Shown here in pieces: positions 25,281 to 33,697 of a stretch of 64,000 nt of DNA. Position 1 is the stretch's first letter. Each line of letters begins with the position of its first letter. The stretch comes from Microbacterium sp. SSM24 (GTDB lineage Bacteria > Actinomycetota > Actinomycetes > Actinomycetales > Microbacteriaceae). The position numbers were made by a program, and so were the translations under genes. The notes beneath the pieces are model-generated. The model saw only the letters and a program-made list of their open reading frames with translations. It searched no databases and was not told the origin of the DNA. Location: contig NZ_JAPDNQ010000001.1 in the NCBI RefSeq assembly GCF_025989145.1, positions 1,984,001-2,048,000 on the forward strand. The letters run 5' to 3'.

Positions 25281-25359
25281 GTAGAACCGGAGCGCGACTC
25301 GAACCTGTGTAGTCCGTGTGTGTTTCGATGGACTGACGAGAGCCGTGAGGGGAGGCCGC

Positions 25360-26004
25360 ATGACCGACACCGTCGCCGTGACCTCGCGCAGACGCGAGGC
25401 CACCAGGCAGAAGCTCCTGGATGCCGCAGCCGAGGTCTTCGCCGAAGTGGGGCTGGATGCGGCATCCGTCGAGGCCATCTGCGACCGCGCCGGCTTCACC
25501 CGCGGCGCCTTCTACTCGAACTTCGAGACGAAGGACGAGCTGTTCCTCGAGCTCGCCGGCAACGTGGCGCGCGAGCGCGTGGCCGCCGTCCGGCGCCGGG
25601 TTGGCGACCTCGAGCGCGCCGGAGCCTTCGAGGACGCCCCTAACGACGCGTTCGCGATCATCCAGCAGGTCCTCGACGTGTCGGCGGACGACCGGCTGGG
25701 CGTGCTGCTCATGAACGAGATCCGCATCCACGCGCTGCGCCACTCCGATCTCGCGTCGGCCTACCTCGCGCAGGACGAGGAGATGCGCGAGAGCGTCGCG
25801 CAGATCATCGACGACATCGGGCGCGCGAACGTGCTCCGCTTCCGTCTTCCGCCCGACGCCGCCGCGCGCCTCATGCTCACCGTGTGGGAGAGCGCAGCGG
25901 TGCGCTCGGTCATGGCCGGTCTCGACTACGACGAGATGTGCCGTCGCACCAACGAGGAGCTCGCCCGCGTCGCGCAGCTGATCATCGAGCCGCCGCAGGG
26001 CTGA
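25360..26004 (+). CDS. TetR-family repressor of the MMPL-YhgE operon
   Basis: A 214-residue TetR regulator with a standard HTH: KLLDAAAEVFAEVGLDAASV, AICDRAGFTRGAFYSNFETK and DELFLEL. The C-terminal domain is of ordinary length. The ATG at 25360 has GAGGGGAGG upstream; an in-frame ATG at 25318 lacks a site. It faces the MMPL gene across two tandem GATACAnnnnTGTATC dyads, so it likely represses both directions. Its stop and that of menC lie within one short inverted repeat. Confidence 0.9.
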   Translation: MTDTVAVTSRRREATRQKLLDAAAEVFAEVGLDAASVEAICDRAGFTRGAFYSNFETKDELFLELAGNVARERVAAVRRRVGDLERAGAFEDAPNDAFAIIQQVLDVSADDRLGVLLMNEIRIHALRHSDLASAYLAQDEEMRESVAQIIDDIGRANVLRFRLPPDAAARLMLTVWESAAVRSVMAGLDYDEMCRRTNEELARVAQLIIEPPQG

Positions 26005-26016
26005 CCGGGGGTCAGC
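26000..26016. repeat. Inverted repeat spanning two convergent stop codons
   Basis: GCTGACC-GGG-GGTCAGC contains the TGA stops of both the TetR gene and menC, repeating the arrangement seen at 7271-7284. Confidence 0.5.
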
Positions 26017-27004
26017 GCGCCGCGAGCACCGCGTGGCACCGCGCGATCCGGTCGAGCCACCAGTCGCGTCGATCGGCGGATGCCGCGTTCCCCGCGAGCA
26101 GAGCGGGATCAGGCGTCACACGTCCGACCGGAAGGACGCCGCCGCGAGGAGCGAGCGCCGGGTCGGCGACATCCGTGGTGAACAGCGAAGCGGTGCCGAG
26201 CCCGCAGTCGTAGTCGAGCTCGGGGAGGGCGGCGGCCAGCGCGACCCCCATCGAGAGCCCGATCGACGTGTCCAGCGCACTCGACACGACCGCCGGAAGA
26301 CCGGCTTCGGCCACGATCTCGAGCGCTCGCCGCACGCCGCCCAGCGGCTGCGCCTTCACCACGATCAGGTCGGCTGCGCCCGCGCGGGCGACGGCGAGCG
26401 GGTCGGCCGCCTTGCGCACGCTCTCGTCGGCGGCGATCGGGATGTCCATGTACTTCACACGGCGCCGCAGCTCGGCGAGCTCTTCGACCGTCTCGCACGG
26501 CTGTTCGGCGTACTCCAGGTCGAACTCGGCGAGTGCGTGCAGCGCGCGCTCGGCCTCGTCGACGTTCCAGGCCCCGTTCGCGTCGATCCGCACCCGGCCC
26601 TCCGGACCCATCGCCGCGCGAACGGCCGCCACGCGGGCGATGTCGTCGGCGAGGCGCTGCCCGGGCTCGGCCACCTTGACCTTCGCGGTGCGGCAGCCGT
26701 CGAAGCGCGCCAGGACCGAGGGGACGGATGCCGCGTCAACGGCCGGCACCGTGGCGTTGACCGGCACCCGATCCCGAACGGGGGCGGGCTGCGGCATCCA
26801 TCCGAAGTCGATCGCCGCGGCGAGCCAGCTCGAGGCCTCGCGATCGTCGTACTCGACGAACGGGGAGAACTCGGTCCATCCCTCGGGGCCCTCGAACACG
26901 ACCGCCTCGCGCACCTCCACGCCGCGGAACCTCGCAGCGAGGGGGAGTGCGACCACGTGCGCCGAGGCGAGGAGCTCGGCGAGCGGGGGAGGGATGGTGC
27001 TCAC
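26012..27004 (-). CDS. menC: o-Succinylbenzoate synthase
   Basis: A 330-residue enolase-superfamily enzyme that dehydrates SHCHC to o-succinylbenzoate in menaquinone synthesis. Seen are the K-x-K pair in AKVKVAE, the metal-binding aspartate in RIDANGAWN, then EQPCETVEE and AADESV, and the KAQPLGG lysine. Length matches the actinobacterial MenC form. The start is GTG 27004, supported by CATGAT six bases upstream. The other men genes lie downstream on the opposite strand, so it is in its own transcription unit. Confidence 0.9.
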   Translation of the reverse strand: MSTIPPPLAELLASAHVVALPLAARFRGVEVREAVVFEGPEGWTEFSPFVEYDDREASSWLAAAIDFGWMPQPAPVRDRVPVNATVPAVDAASVPSVLARFDGCRTAKVKVAEPGQRLADDIARVAAVRAAMGPEGRVRIDANGAWNVDEAERALHALAEFDLEYAEQPCETVEELAELRRRVKYMDIPIAADESVRKAADPLAVARAGAADLIVVKAQPLGGVRRALEIVAEAGLPAVVSSALDTSIGLSMGVALAAALPELDYDCGLGTASLFTTDVADPALAPRGGVLPVGRVTPDPALLAGNAASADRRDWWLDRIARCHAVLAAR

Positions 27005-27010
27005 GCTCTG

Positions 27011-27016
27011 ATCATG
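27011..27016 (-). promoter_or_regulatory. -10-like CATGAT of menC
   Basis: Minus-strand CATGAT ends six bases before the GTG start. Confidence 0.4.
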
Positions 27017-27142
27017 CCCCACGCACTGCGGAGATGTGCACGATGACGGACGGGGCCACCGTGATCCACCCGCAATCCTCCACATCGCCGTCGATCTGCC
27101 TCGCATGCCCGCGATACTGCGCGACGGGGTGCAATGTGTGAT

Positions 27143-27171
27143 TGACGATAGTGTGTCGCACACAGTATCGT
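27143..27171 (+). promoter_or_regulatory. Promoter and overlapping dyad of the first PadR gene
   Basis: TTGACG, a 17-bp spacer and TATCGT, seven bases before the ATG. A dyad CGATA-n-TGTGT-CGC-ACACA-n-TATCG (27146-27170) covers almost the whole promoter, as expected for autorepression by PadR. Confidence 0.7.
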
Positions 27172-27178
27172 GTGAGGC

Positions 27179-27514
27179 ATGAGCGAAACCGAGATCCTCG
27201 AGACGCACCTGCAGGAGATGCGGCGCGGCACCATCGTGCTGGCCTGTCTTCGCCTGCTCGAGGCGCCCGGCTACGGGTACGGCCTGCTCGAGGAGCTGGG
27301 GCAGCGCGGCTTCCCCACCGACGCGAACACGCTGTATCCCCTGCTGCGGCGACTCGAGAAGCAGGGCTTTCTCACGAGCGAGTGGAACACAGACGAGGCC
27401 CGGCCACGCAAGTTCTACCGCACCAGCGCCGCCGGCACCCGCCTGGCGAACTCCCTCACCGACGAATTCCGCGCCATCGCGACCGCGATCGGCGCCCTCC
27501 CCGAGGAGCACTGA
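27179..27514 (+). CDS. PadR-family regulator
   Basis: A 111-residue winged-helix protein of the short PadR type: MRRGTIVLACLRLLEAPGYG, then LYPLLRRLEKQGFLTSEW and a wing RPRKFYRTSAAG. The ATG is seven bases after TATCGT. One base separates its stop from the next gene, a membrane protein with an N-terminal HAAS-like domain. PadR-HAAS pairs usually form small autoregulated modules controlling membrane or ABC functions. A second such module is at 37795-39038. Confidence 0.9.
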   Translation: MSETEILETHLQEMRRGTIVLACLRLLEAPGYGYGLLEELGQRGFPTDANTLYPLLRRLEKQGFLTSEWNTDEARPRKFYRTSAAGTRLANSLTDEFRAIATAIGALPEEH

Positions 27515-27515
27515 C

Positions 27516-28478
27516 ATGACCTCCACCGCCACCCTCACCGATCGTTACGTCGACGCCGCGATGCGCTCCGTCCCCGAGGCGCAGCGTGCCGATCTCGCCG
27601 CGGAGCTGCGTGCGTCGATCGCCGACCAGATCGAGGCGCGCGTCGAGTCCGGCGAGTCGCACGAAGCCGCCGAGCGCGCCGTGCTCACCGACCTGGGCGA
27701 CCCCGACAAGCTCGCCGCCGGCTACACGGACCGGCCGCTGTGGCTCGTCGGCCCGCGCTACTTCCTGCAGTGGTGGCGCCTGCTCAAGCTGCTGCTGTGG
27801 ATCGTCATCCCCTGTGCCGTGTTCGGCGTCTCGCTCGCCCTGGTGCTCGACGGCGCGACGTTCGGCGAGATCATGGGCGCGATCTGGCCGCTCGCGCTCA
27901 CCGTCGGCGTGCACGTGGCGTTCTGGACGACGCTCGCCTTCGTCATCGTGGAGCGCACCGAGGGTCGCGAGAAGTCCCTGCCCTTCGAGGAGTGGACCGT
28001 CGATCAGCTTCCCGAGCCCCGCCCCCGCGGTGCCGGCCTGAGCGATCTCGTCGCCTCGCTGGTGTTCCTCGTGGTCGCTGCGGGCGCGATCCTGTGGGAT
28101 CTCTTCATCGGCTTCGTGCCGACCGAGCCCGGCCTGTCCTTCCTCGCGCCGGGGCTCTGGCCGGGGTGGATCCTGGGCCTGTTCGCCCTCATGGCGCTCG
28201 AGGCCGGACTCGCCGTCACGGTCTACGCGGTCGGGCGCTGGACGGCGTGGCTCGCCGTGGTGAACGGCATCCTCAACGCGGCGATCGCCATCCCCGCGAT
28301 CTGGCTGCTGATGCAGGGCGAGCTCATCAATCCCGCGTACTTCCCCGCGATCATCGGCGAGGACGGCGCCGAAGTCGGTGGAATCGTCACGGTGGTCGTC
28401 GGATTCGTGATCGCCGGCATCGCCGTCTGGGACACGATCGACGGCGGTCTCAAGGCCTATCGCGCCCGCAAGCCCTGA
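27516..28478 (+). CDS. HAAS/permease-prefix domain membrane protein
   Basis: A 320-residue protein. Residues 1-70 form a soluble helical HAAS-like domain (LTDRYVDAAMRSVPEAQRAD, then LRASIADQIEARV and AVLTDLGDPDKLAAGYTDRP). This is followed by six or seven transmembrane helices without recognisable transport motifs. It is coupled to the PadR gene before it. The family is believed to sense or signal in the membrane; no ABC genes follow here, unlike at the second PadR module. Confidence 0.8.
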   Translation: MTSTATLTDRYVDAAMRSVPEAQRADLAAELRASIADQIEARVESGESHEAAERAVLTDLGDPDKLAAGYTDRPLWLVGPRYFLQWWRLLKLLLWIVIPCAVFGVSLALVLDGATFGEIMGAIWPLALTVGVHVAFWTTLAFVIVERTEGREKSLPFEEWTVDQLPEPRPRGAGLSDLVASLVFLVVAAGAILWDLFIGFVPTEPGLSFLAPGLWPGWILGLFALMALEAGLAVTVYAVGRWTAWLAVVNGILNAAIAIPAIWLLMQGELINPAYFPAIIGEDGAEVGGIVTVVVGFVIAGIAVWDTIDGGLKAYRARKP

Positions 28479-28486
28479 ACCCCATT

Positions 28487-28550
28487 CCGTTTGTGCGGGC
28501 GAATGACCGCGTGGTGTCGTTGGGATCCGGCCATTCGCCCGCACAAACGG
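28487..28550. repeat. Inverted-repeat element, family B, copy 1
   Basis: Perfect 19-bp arms CCGTTTGTGCGGGCGAATG / CATTCGCCCGCACAAACGG around a 26-bp loop, 64 bp in total. A second 64-bp element with the same outer 13 bp is at 32061-32124. Confidence 0.9.
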
Positions 28551-28573
28551 CCCCGGCGGCGGGGGAGCGGAAA

Positions 28574-28579
28574 TAGGCT
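28574..28579 (+). promoter_or_regulatory. -10 element TAGGCT of the LLM gene
   Basis: TAGGCT ends six bases before the ATG at 28586. Confidence 0.55.
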
Positions 28580-28585
28580 GAAACC

Positions 28586-29386
28586 ATGCCTCTTCTCGAT
28601 ACTCCGGTGCGCCTCGGCGTGCAGCTCCAGCCCCAGCACGCCCCCTATCCCGCCTTCCGTGACGCGGTGCTGCGGCTCGAGGAGATGGGGGTCGACATCC
28701 TCTTCAACTGGGACCACTTCTTCCCGCTGTCGGGGGATCCCGACGGGCTGCACTTCGAGTCCTGGACGATGCTGGCGGCCTGGGCGGAGCAGACCGAGCG
28801 CGTCGAGTTCGGCGCCCTCGTCAACTGCAACAGCTACCGCAACCCCGACCTGCAGGCCGACATGGCCCGCACGATCGACCACATCTCGGCCAAGAACGGC
28901 ACAGGGCGGTTCATCTTCGCGACCGGTTCGGGCTGGTTCGAGCGCGACTACGCGGAGTACGGCTACGAGTTCGGCACGCCCGGATCACGGCTGAACGACC
29001 TGGCCGACGGGCTCGCCCGCATCGAGGCGCGCTGGGCGAAGCTCAACCCCGCCCCGACCCGCGACATCCCGGTGATGATCGGGGGCAAGGGCGAGCAGAA
29101 GACCCTGCGCCTGGTCGCCCGTCACGCCGACATCTGGCACAGCTTCGTGCGTCCGGACGACCTGCCGCACAAGCTCGAGGTGATCGAGCGCTGGGCGGAG
29201 CGCGAAGAGCGCGACACCTCGGACCTCGTCGTCTCGAACGAGCTGGACCGCCGCGACGAGAGCGACGCCGATGCGCTCTACGACGCGGGCGTGCGTCTCT
29301 TCACGCTCGCGTTCCACGGACCCGACTGGGACTACGACCTCGTGCGCGCTTGGCTGCGCTGGCGCGACGCGAAGAACGCGGGCTGA
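28586..29386 (+). CDS. LLM class F420-dependent oxidoreductase
   Basis: A 266-residue luciferase-like TIM-barrel protein. Family segments include GVDILFNWDHFFPLSG, a WTMLAAWAEQTERV helix, FGALVNCNSYRNP and IPVMIGGKGEQKTLRLVARHAD. These bind the deazaflavin or flavin and phosphate. Substrate is not predictable. It sits upstream of menB behind its own leaderless promoter and an inverted-repeat element, so a menaquinone role is not implied. Confidence 0.88.
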   Translation: MPLLDTPVRLGVQLQPQHAPYPAFRDAVLRLEEMGVDILFNWDHFFPLSGDPDGLHFESWTMLAAWAEQTERVEFGALVNCNSYRNPDLQADMARTIDHISAKNGTGRFIFATGSGWFERDYAEYGYEFGTPGSRLNDLADGLARIEARWAKLNPAPTRDIPVMIGGKGEQKTLRLVARHADIWHSFVRPDDLPHKLEVIERWAEREERDTSDLVVSNELDRRDESDADALYDAGVRLFTLAFHGPDWDYDLVRAWLRWRDAKNAG

Positions 29387-29406
29387 GCCGCGGCATCCGG
29401 CCCGAA

Positions 29407-29412
29407 TATGCT
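29407..29412 (+). promoter_or_regulatory. -10 element TATGCT of menB
   Basis: TATGCT ends seven bases before the ATG at 29420 and contains the upstream ATG at 29408, which is therefore unlikely to be the start. Confidence 0.55.
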
Positions 29413-29419
29413 GGCAGCC

Positions 29420-30328
29420 ATGGTCTCGGACATCTTCGACGCGGACGAGTGGATGCCGGCGCCCGGCGCCGAGCGGTACACCGACATCACCTCGCACGTG
29501 TCGAAGGACGGGCGAATCGCCCGTGTCGCCTTCGACCGTCCCGAGGTGCGCAACGCGTTCCGCCCGCACACGGTGGACGAGCTGTACCAGGCGCTCGACC
29601 AGGCGCGGCAGGATCCGCGCATCGGCGTTGTGCTCCTGACCGGCAACGGTCCCAGCCCGAAGGACGGCGGCTGGGCCTTCTGCTCGGGCGGTGACCAGCG
29701 CATCCGCGGGCGCGACGGCTACCAGTACTCCGAGACGGATGCCGGTCCTGACGCCGGACCTGCGGGGGCGGCGACCGGACGCCTGCACATCCTGGAGGTG
29801 CAGCGGCTGATCCGGTTCATGCCGAAGGTCGTCATCGCGGTGATCCCCGGGTGGGCCGCCGGCGGCGGTCACTCACTCCACGTCGTGTGCGACCTGTCGA
29901 TCGCCTCGGCGGAGCACGGGCGCTTCAAGCAGACGGATGCCGACGTGGGGTCGTTCGACGCCGGCTACGGCTCGGCGTACTTCGCGCGGCAGATCGGCCA
30001 GAAATTCGCGCGCGAGGTCTTCTTCCTCGCCGAGGAGTACTCGGCGCAGCGCGCGTACGAGATGGGCGCCGTCAACAAGGTCGTGCCGCACGCCGACCTC
30101 GAGCGCGAGGCCGTCGTCATGGCGCGCACGATCCTCACCAAGTCGCCGACGGCGATCCGCATGCTCAAGTTCGCCTTCAACGCCGTCGACGACGGCATGG
30201 TCGGCCAGCAGGTGTTCGCCGGCGAGGCCACGCGTCTGGCGTACGGCACCGACGAAGCCGTCGAGGGGCGCGACGCATTCCTCGAGAAGCGCGACCCCGA
30301 CTGGTCGCCGTACCCCTGGCACTTCTGA
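29420..30328 (+). CDS. menB: 1,4-Dihydroxy-2-naphthoyl-CoA synthase
   Basis: A 302-residue crotonase-fold enzyme that cyclises o-succinylbenzoyl-CoA. Diagnostic segments are FDRPEVRNAFRPHTVDEL, FCSGGDQRIRG, IAVIPGWAAGGGHSLHVVCD, QTDADVGSFDAGYGSAYFAR and the C-terminal EKRDPDWSPYPWHF. The aspartate in VGSFD, rather than a bicarbonate-site glycine, is the typical variant of long MenB proteins. Start chosen at 29420 from the -10 position. menE follows 102 bp later. Confidence 0.95.
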   Translation: MVSDIFDADEWMPAPGAERYTDITSHVSKDGRIARVAFDRPEVRNAFRPHTVDELYQALDQARQDPRIGVVLLTGNGPSPKDGGWAFCSGGDQRIRGRDGYQYSETDAGPDAGPAGAATGRLHILEVQRLIRFMPKVVIAVIPGWAAGGGHSLHVVCDLSIASAEHGRFKQTDADVGSFDAGYGSAYFARQIGQKFAREVFFLAEEYSAQRAYEMGAVNKVVPHADLEREAVVMARTILTKSPTAIRMLKFAFNAVDDGMVGQQVFAGEATRLAYGTDEAVEGRDAFLEKRDPDWSPYPWHF

Positions 30329-30430
30329 CGCGATGAGCGGCCGCGAAACTCCATGGATCCGCTCGGGTCGGTCGGCAGCATCGCCCGAGCGCCGGTCTTC
30401 GAGCACGCATCCGTGGCGTTCTGCAGACCG

Positions 30431-31585
30431 ATGAAGCTCGAGCCCGTCGTCGGCGACGATCCCCGGGAGATCCTGCGAGGACTGCGGGGTGCTCTGCACG
30501 GCGCCGGACCGGCACTGGGCCTCGGTCTCGTCAGCGGTCTCCCCGGCGAGGTGCGCGCGGGAACCGCCGTGGTCGTGACCACGTCGGGGTCGACCGGCGT
30601 GCCCAAGAGCGTCGTGCTCAGTCGTGACGCCCTTACGGCGAGTGCGATGGCGACGGCCGACCGGCTCGGCGAGGGCGCATGGCTGCTCGCGCTCCCGGCG
30701 ACCTACGTCGCCGGTCTCCAGGTGCTGGTTCGCTCGATCGTCGCCGACCGCGAGCCGGCGGTCATGGCGGGAGCCTTCACGCCGCAGGCGTTCGCAGCGA
30801 CCGCGCTGATGATGGCCTCGAGCGAGGGCGGCCGCCGCATCCCGACCTTCACGTCACTGGTGCCCGCGCAGCTGGCGAAGCTGCTCGACGCAGCCGAGCA
30901 CGACTCTCCGGTCCTGACCGCGCTGCGGTCCTTCGAGGCGATCCTCGTGGGCGGGCAGGCTCTCCCGTCGGCGACGCTCGAGCGCGCGCAGACGGCGGGT
31001 GTGCACGTCGTGCGCACCTACGGTTCGACCGAGACCTCGGGTGGATGCGTCTACGACGGCGTTCCGCTCCGCGGCGTCGGCGTGCGCATCGCCGACGGCG
31101 AGGTGCAGGTGTCCGGCCCGACCCTGGCCGACGGCTACCTGGAGGCGGAGGAGCAGACGACGGCCTCGTTCCTGCGTGACCCGGACGGCACACGCTGGTA
31201 TCGCACGGGAGACGCGGGACTCTTCGACGGTGGCGTGCTCCGCGTCCGCGGGCGGATCGACAACGTGATCGTGTCGGGTGGGGTCAACGTGTCGCTGGAT
31301 CGGGTGGAGGCCATCGTGCGATCGGTTCCCGGCCTCGCCTCGGCCGTGGTGGTCGGGGTTCCCGACGAGCGGTGGGGCGAGGCATCCGTCATCGTCGCGA
31401 CGCGCGGCGAGGTGCTGCGGCGCAGCGAGTCGGTCCAGCTGGACGAGGCGCGCGCGGCGGTGCGAGACGGCATCGGGCCGCACGCGCGGCCGTCCCGGCT
31501 CGTCCTCGTCGATGAGCTCGACACGCTGCCGTCGGGCAAGCCCGACCGCGAGGCGATCCGCCGCGCCGTCGCCGCGCTGCACTGA
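30431..31585 (+). CDS. menE: o-Succinylbenzoate-CoA ligase (short actinobacterial form)
   Basis: A 384-residue acyl-CoA synthetase that activates o-succinylbenzoate with ATP and CoA. Adenylate-forming motifs are present: TTSGSTGVPKSV, YGSTETSGG, YRTGDAG and the C-terminal SGKPDREAI lysine. It is shorter than MenE of Bacillus or E. coli because much of the usual N-terminal region is absent, a form seen in actinobacteria. The ATG at 30431 is preferred for its family-like N-terminus (MKLEPVVGDDP); an in-frame ATG at 30353 is the alternative. Confidence 0.87.
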   Translation: MKLEPVVGDDPREILRGLRGALHGAGPALGLGLVSGLPGEVRAGTAVVVTTSGSTGVPKSVVLSRDALTASAMATADRLGEGAWLLALPATYVAGLQVLVRSIVADREPAVMAGAFTPQAFAATALMMASSEGGRRIPTFTSLVPAQLAKLLDAAEHDSPVLTALRSFEAILVGGQALPSATLERAQTAGVHVVRTYGSTETSGGCVYDGVPLRGVGVRIADGEVQVSGPTLADGYLEAEEQTTASFLRDPDGTRWYRTGDAGLFDGGVLRVRGRIDNVIVSGGVNVSLDRVEAIVRSVPGLASAVVVGVPDERWGEASVIVATRGEVLRRSESVQLDEARAAVRDGIGPHARPSRLVLVDELDTLPSGKPDREAIRRAVAALH

Positions 31586-31595
31586 AGAGCTGCCC

Positions 31596-31614
31596 CGATT
31601 CACCGGGTGAATCG
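31596..31614. terminator. Hairpin between convergent menE and VOC gene
   Basis: CGATTCAC-CGG-GTGAATCG, a perfect 8-bp stem eleven bases after menE. Confidence 0.5.
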
Positions 31615-31625
31615 TCCGCCGGCCG

Positions 31626-32009
31626 TCACGCCGCGCTGAACGGCCCCGTGTCCACGACGCAGAAGCGGTTGCCCTCGGTGTCTTCGAGCACGATCCAGTC
31701 GGCGTCGGCGGGGTAGTCGTCCCAGTCGACCTTCCGCGCGCCGATCGTGAGCAGGCGCGCCACCTCGGCCGACTGGTCTTCGGCGTACAGGTCGAGGTGG
31801 ATGCGCGGCGGATAGTGCTGCGGGTATCCCGTGACGGACAGCGCCAGGCTCGCCCCCGGCGCGGCCCACGTCGCCTTGCCGGGCGGGTCGAGGATGAGCC
31901 AGTCGTCGCTCGGCTCGCCGCGGTTCACGTACCCCAGCGCCTCACGCCAGAAGGCGGCGGCGCGCTCGATGTCCTCGACGGTCAGCACGATCGATCCGAT
32001 GCTCAGCAT
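31626..32009 (-). CDS. VOC family (glyoxalase-like) protein
   Basis: A 127-residue single vicinal-oxygen-chelate protein: SIGSIVLTVEDIERAAAFWREAL, a middle strand with HLDLYAED, and WIVLEDTEGNRFCVVD at the C-terminus. H and E positions that bind metal in the family are present (the H of IHLDL and the E of VLEDTEGN). Function could be lyase, resistance or binding protein. The ATG at 32009 is placed seven bases after CAGGAT; the longer upstream frame runs through a repeat element and is not coding. Confidence 0.85.
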   Translation of the reverse strand: MLSIGSIVLTVEDIERAAAFWREALGYVNRGEPSDDWLILDPPGKATWAAPGASLALSVTGYPQHYPPRIHLDLYAEDQSAEVARLLTIGARKVDWDDYPADADWIVLEDTEGNRFCVVDTGPFSAA

Positions 32010-32016
32010 GGCGTCC

Positions 32017-32022
32017 ATCCTG
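32017..32022 (-). promoter_or_regulatory. -10-like CAGGAT of the VOC gene
   Basis: Minus-strand CAGGAT ends seven bases before the ATG at 32009. Confidence 0.4.
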
Positions 32023-32060
32023 CGCCCCGCCCGCGTCCCCCGCCAGGCCCACCGGCCCTT

Positions 32061-32124
32061 CCGTTTGTGCGGGCGTTTGGACGCACACGCCGGGCGTGTT
32101 GCGCACATTTTCCCGCACAAACGG
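32061..32124. repeat. Inverted-repeat element, family B, copy 2
   Basis: Outer 13-bp arms CCGTTTGTGCGGG / CCCGCACAAACGG identical to copy 1, same total length of 64 bp, but an unrelated interior that holds its own small hairpin (ACACGCC/GGGCGTGT). It lies between divergent VOC and menA genes. Confidence 0.88.
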
Positions 32125-32132
32125 ACGGCGTC

Positions 32133-32138
32133 TAGGAT
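32133..32138 (+). promoter_or_regulatory. -10 element TAGGAT of menA
   Basis: TAGGAT ends eight bases before the GTG at 32147 and begins nine bases after the family B element. Confidence 0.5.
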
Positions 32139-32146
32139 GACGAACC

Positions 32147-33127
32147 GTGGCAGGCACTCCCAGCAAGAAGCGCAAGCATCCCGGTCCGAAGAAGCAGCCG
32201 GCGCGCGGCAATCCGCAGAAGCCGCACCAGGCGCGCGATCCGCGCGCGGTGCAGCCCGCGACGACGAGCGACTGGATCGCCGCCGCGCGCCTGCGCACCC
32301 TGCCGCTCGCCGTGACGCCGATCCTCATCGGCACGGGCGCGGCGATGCTCGTCGTGGACCAGTTCCACTGGGTGATCGCGCTGTTCTGCCTCATCGTGTC
32401 GGTAGCCCTGCAGATCGGCGTGAACTACGCGAACGACTACAGCGACGGCATCCGAGGCACCGACGACCGCCGCGTGGGTCCTGCGCGGCTCACCGCGTCG
32501 CGCAAGGCGTCGCCGCGCGCGGTGCTCTCCGCCGCGCTGCTGTTCTTCGGCATCGCCGCTGTGGCGGGGCTCGCGATCACGATCCGCACGCAGCAGTGGT
32601 GGCTCATCGCCGTCGGCGTCGTGTGCATCGTGGCGGCCTGGTTCTACACCGGCGGCAAGCGGCCCTACGGCTATTACGGCCTCGGCGAGGTCATGGTGTT
32701 CGTGTTCTTCGGCCTGGTCGCCACGCTCGGCACCACGTGGGTGCAGGCGCTCTCGCTGCCCCAGGAGGCCTGGTTCGGCGCGGTCGCCGCGGGTCTCCTC
32801 GCGTGCGCCGTGCTGCTGGCGAACAACCTCCGCGACATCGACCAGGACCGCGCGGCCGGCAAGCGCACGCTCACGGTGCTCATCGGCCGCACGGCCACGC
32901 GCTGGCTGTTCAGCATCTTCGTGCTGGCGCCGTTCGGCATCGCGATCTTCCTCGCGCTGTTCTACCCGATCGCGTGGCTCACGCTTCTCGTGCTGCTGGC
33001 GGCTCTTCCGGCCATCCTGATCGTGTGGACGTACCGCGACCCGCGCGAGCTGGTCGTCGCCCTCGGACTCACGTCGCTCACGTCGGTCGCGTACGGCGCG
33101 TTCCTGCTCTGGGCGTTCATCGGCTGA
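32147..33127 (+). CDS. menA: 1,4-Dihydroxy-2-naphthoate polyprenyltransferase
   Basis: A 326-residue UbiA-superfamily prenyltransferase that attaches the polyprenyl chain to dihydroxynaphthoate in the membrane. The prenyl-diphosphate/Mg2+ motifs are NYANDYSDGIRGTD and NNLRDIDQDRAAGKRTL. About eight or nine transmembrane helices follow a basic, lysine- and proline-rich N-terminal tail of 40 residues. The GTG start is supported by TAGGAT. The prenyl donor is presumably made by the synthase at 43843. Confidence 0.95.
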   Translation: MAGTPSKKRKHPGPKKQPARGNPQKPHQARDPRAVQPATTSDWIAAARLRTLPLAVTPILIGTGAAMLVVDQFHWVIALFCLIVSVALQIGVNYANDYSDGIRGTDDRRVGPARLTASRKASPRAVLSAALLFFGIAAVAGLAITIRTQQWWLIAVGVVCIVAAWFYTGGKRPYGYYGLGEVMVFVFFGLVATLGTTWVQALSLPQEAWFGAVAAGLLACAVLLANNLRDIDQDRAAGKRTLTVLIGRTATRWLFSIFVLAPFGIAIFLALFYPIAWLTLLVLLAALPAILIVWTYRDPRELVVALGLTSLTSVAYGAFLLWAFIG

Positions 33128-33192
33128 TCCGCCTGGCCGCGGCCGTCGCCGCTGCCCTGGCCGTGTCCGTGGCCGCGGCGACGACCGCGAAC

Positions 33193-33528
33193 TCAGTCGG
33201 CAGTGCGGTCGGATGCTTCGCCCGGCGCCGGACCGTCGGCTGAACGGTCCGCTGTCGGAGCGGAATCGCCCGACATCGCGGCATCCTCGGCCTCTTCGTC
33301 GCTCACGGCCCGGCGGTCGCGCTCGCGGCGCTCCGCCATGCCGGAGGTCATCTCATCGAGCGGGCGGCGCAGGAACAGCATCGACAGGCTCAGGCCGATG
33401 AGGGCCGCGAAGATCGCTGCGAGCCAGTAGTACTGCCGCATGATCGGGAAGAGCATGAGGATCGCGAACGGCACGAGGAACGCGAGGAGCCGCAGCACCG
33501 AGTACACCAGGGCGGAGCGAGCTTTCAC
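33193..33528 (-). CDS. DUF4229-type small membrane protein
   Basis: A 111-residue protein with two transmembrane helices (about residues 8-27 and 32-51; SVLRLLAFLVPFAILMLFP and LAAIFAALIGLSLSMLFL), a basic RRPLDEMTSGMAERRERDRR segment and an acidic disordered tail. This matches DUF4229 proteins, which are often found beside menaquinone genes in actinobacteria. The function is unknown. The start is GTG 33528, six bases after TACGAT. Confidence 0.78.
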   Translation of the reverse strand: MKARSALVYSVLRLLAFLVPFAILMLFPIMRQYYWLAAIFAALIGLSLSMLFLRRPLDEMTSGMAERRERDRRAVSDEEAEDAAMSGDSAPTADRSADGPAPGEASDRTAD

Positions 33529-33534
33529 CCGTCC

Positions 33535-33540
33535 ATCGTA
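33535..33540 (-). promoter_or_regulatory. -10 element TACGAT of the DUF4229 gene
   Basis: Minus-strand TACGAT ends six bases before the GTG at 33528. Confidence 0.5.
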
Positions 33541-33685
33541 ATCGCCGTGCGCTGGTCGGCTGGAGCGTGCCGAGAGTGCACGGATCACCGAGCGCGGCGC
33601 CGATCGGCGGTCGATTGCGCCCGCTCGGCAAAGAGGGTGAGGCGACGGTTCGGTCACGGGGCGGCCCGGGTGCTCCCGGCTCGCC

Positions 33686-33691
33686 TAGGAT
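33686..33691 (+). promoter_or_regulatory. -10 element TAGGAT of the PLDc_N-menD unit
   Basis: TAGGAT ends six bases before the ATG at 33698. Confidence 0.55.
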
Positions 33692-33697
33692 GGGGGC

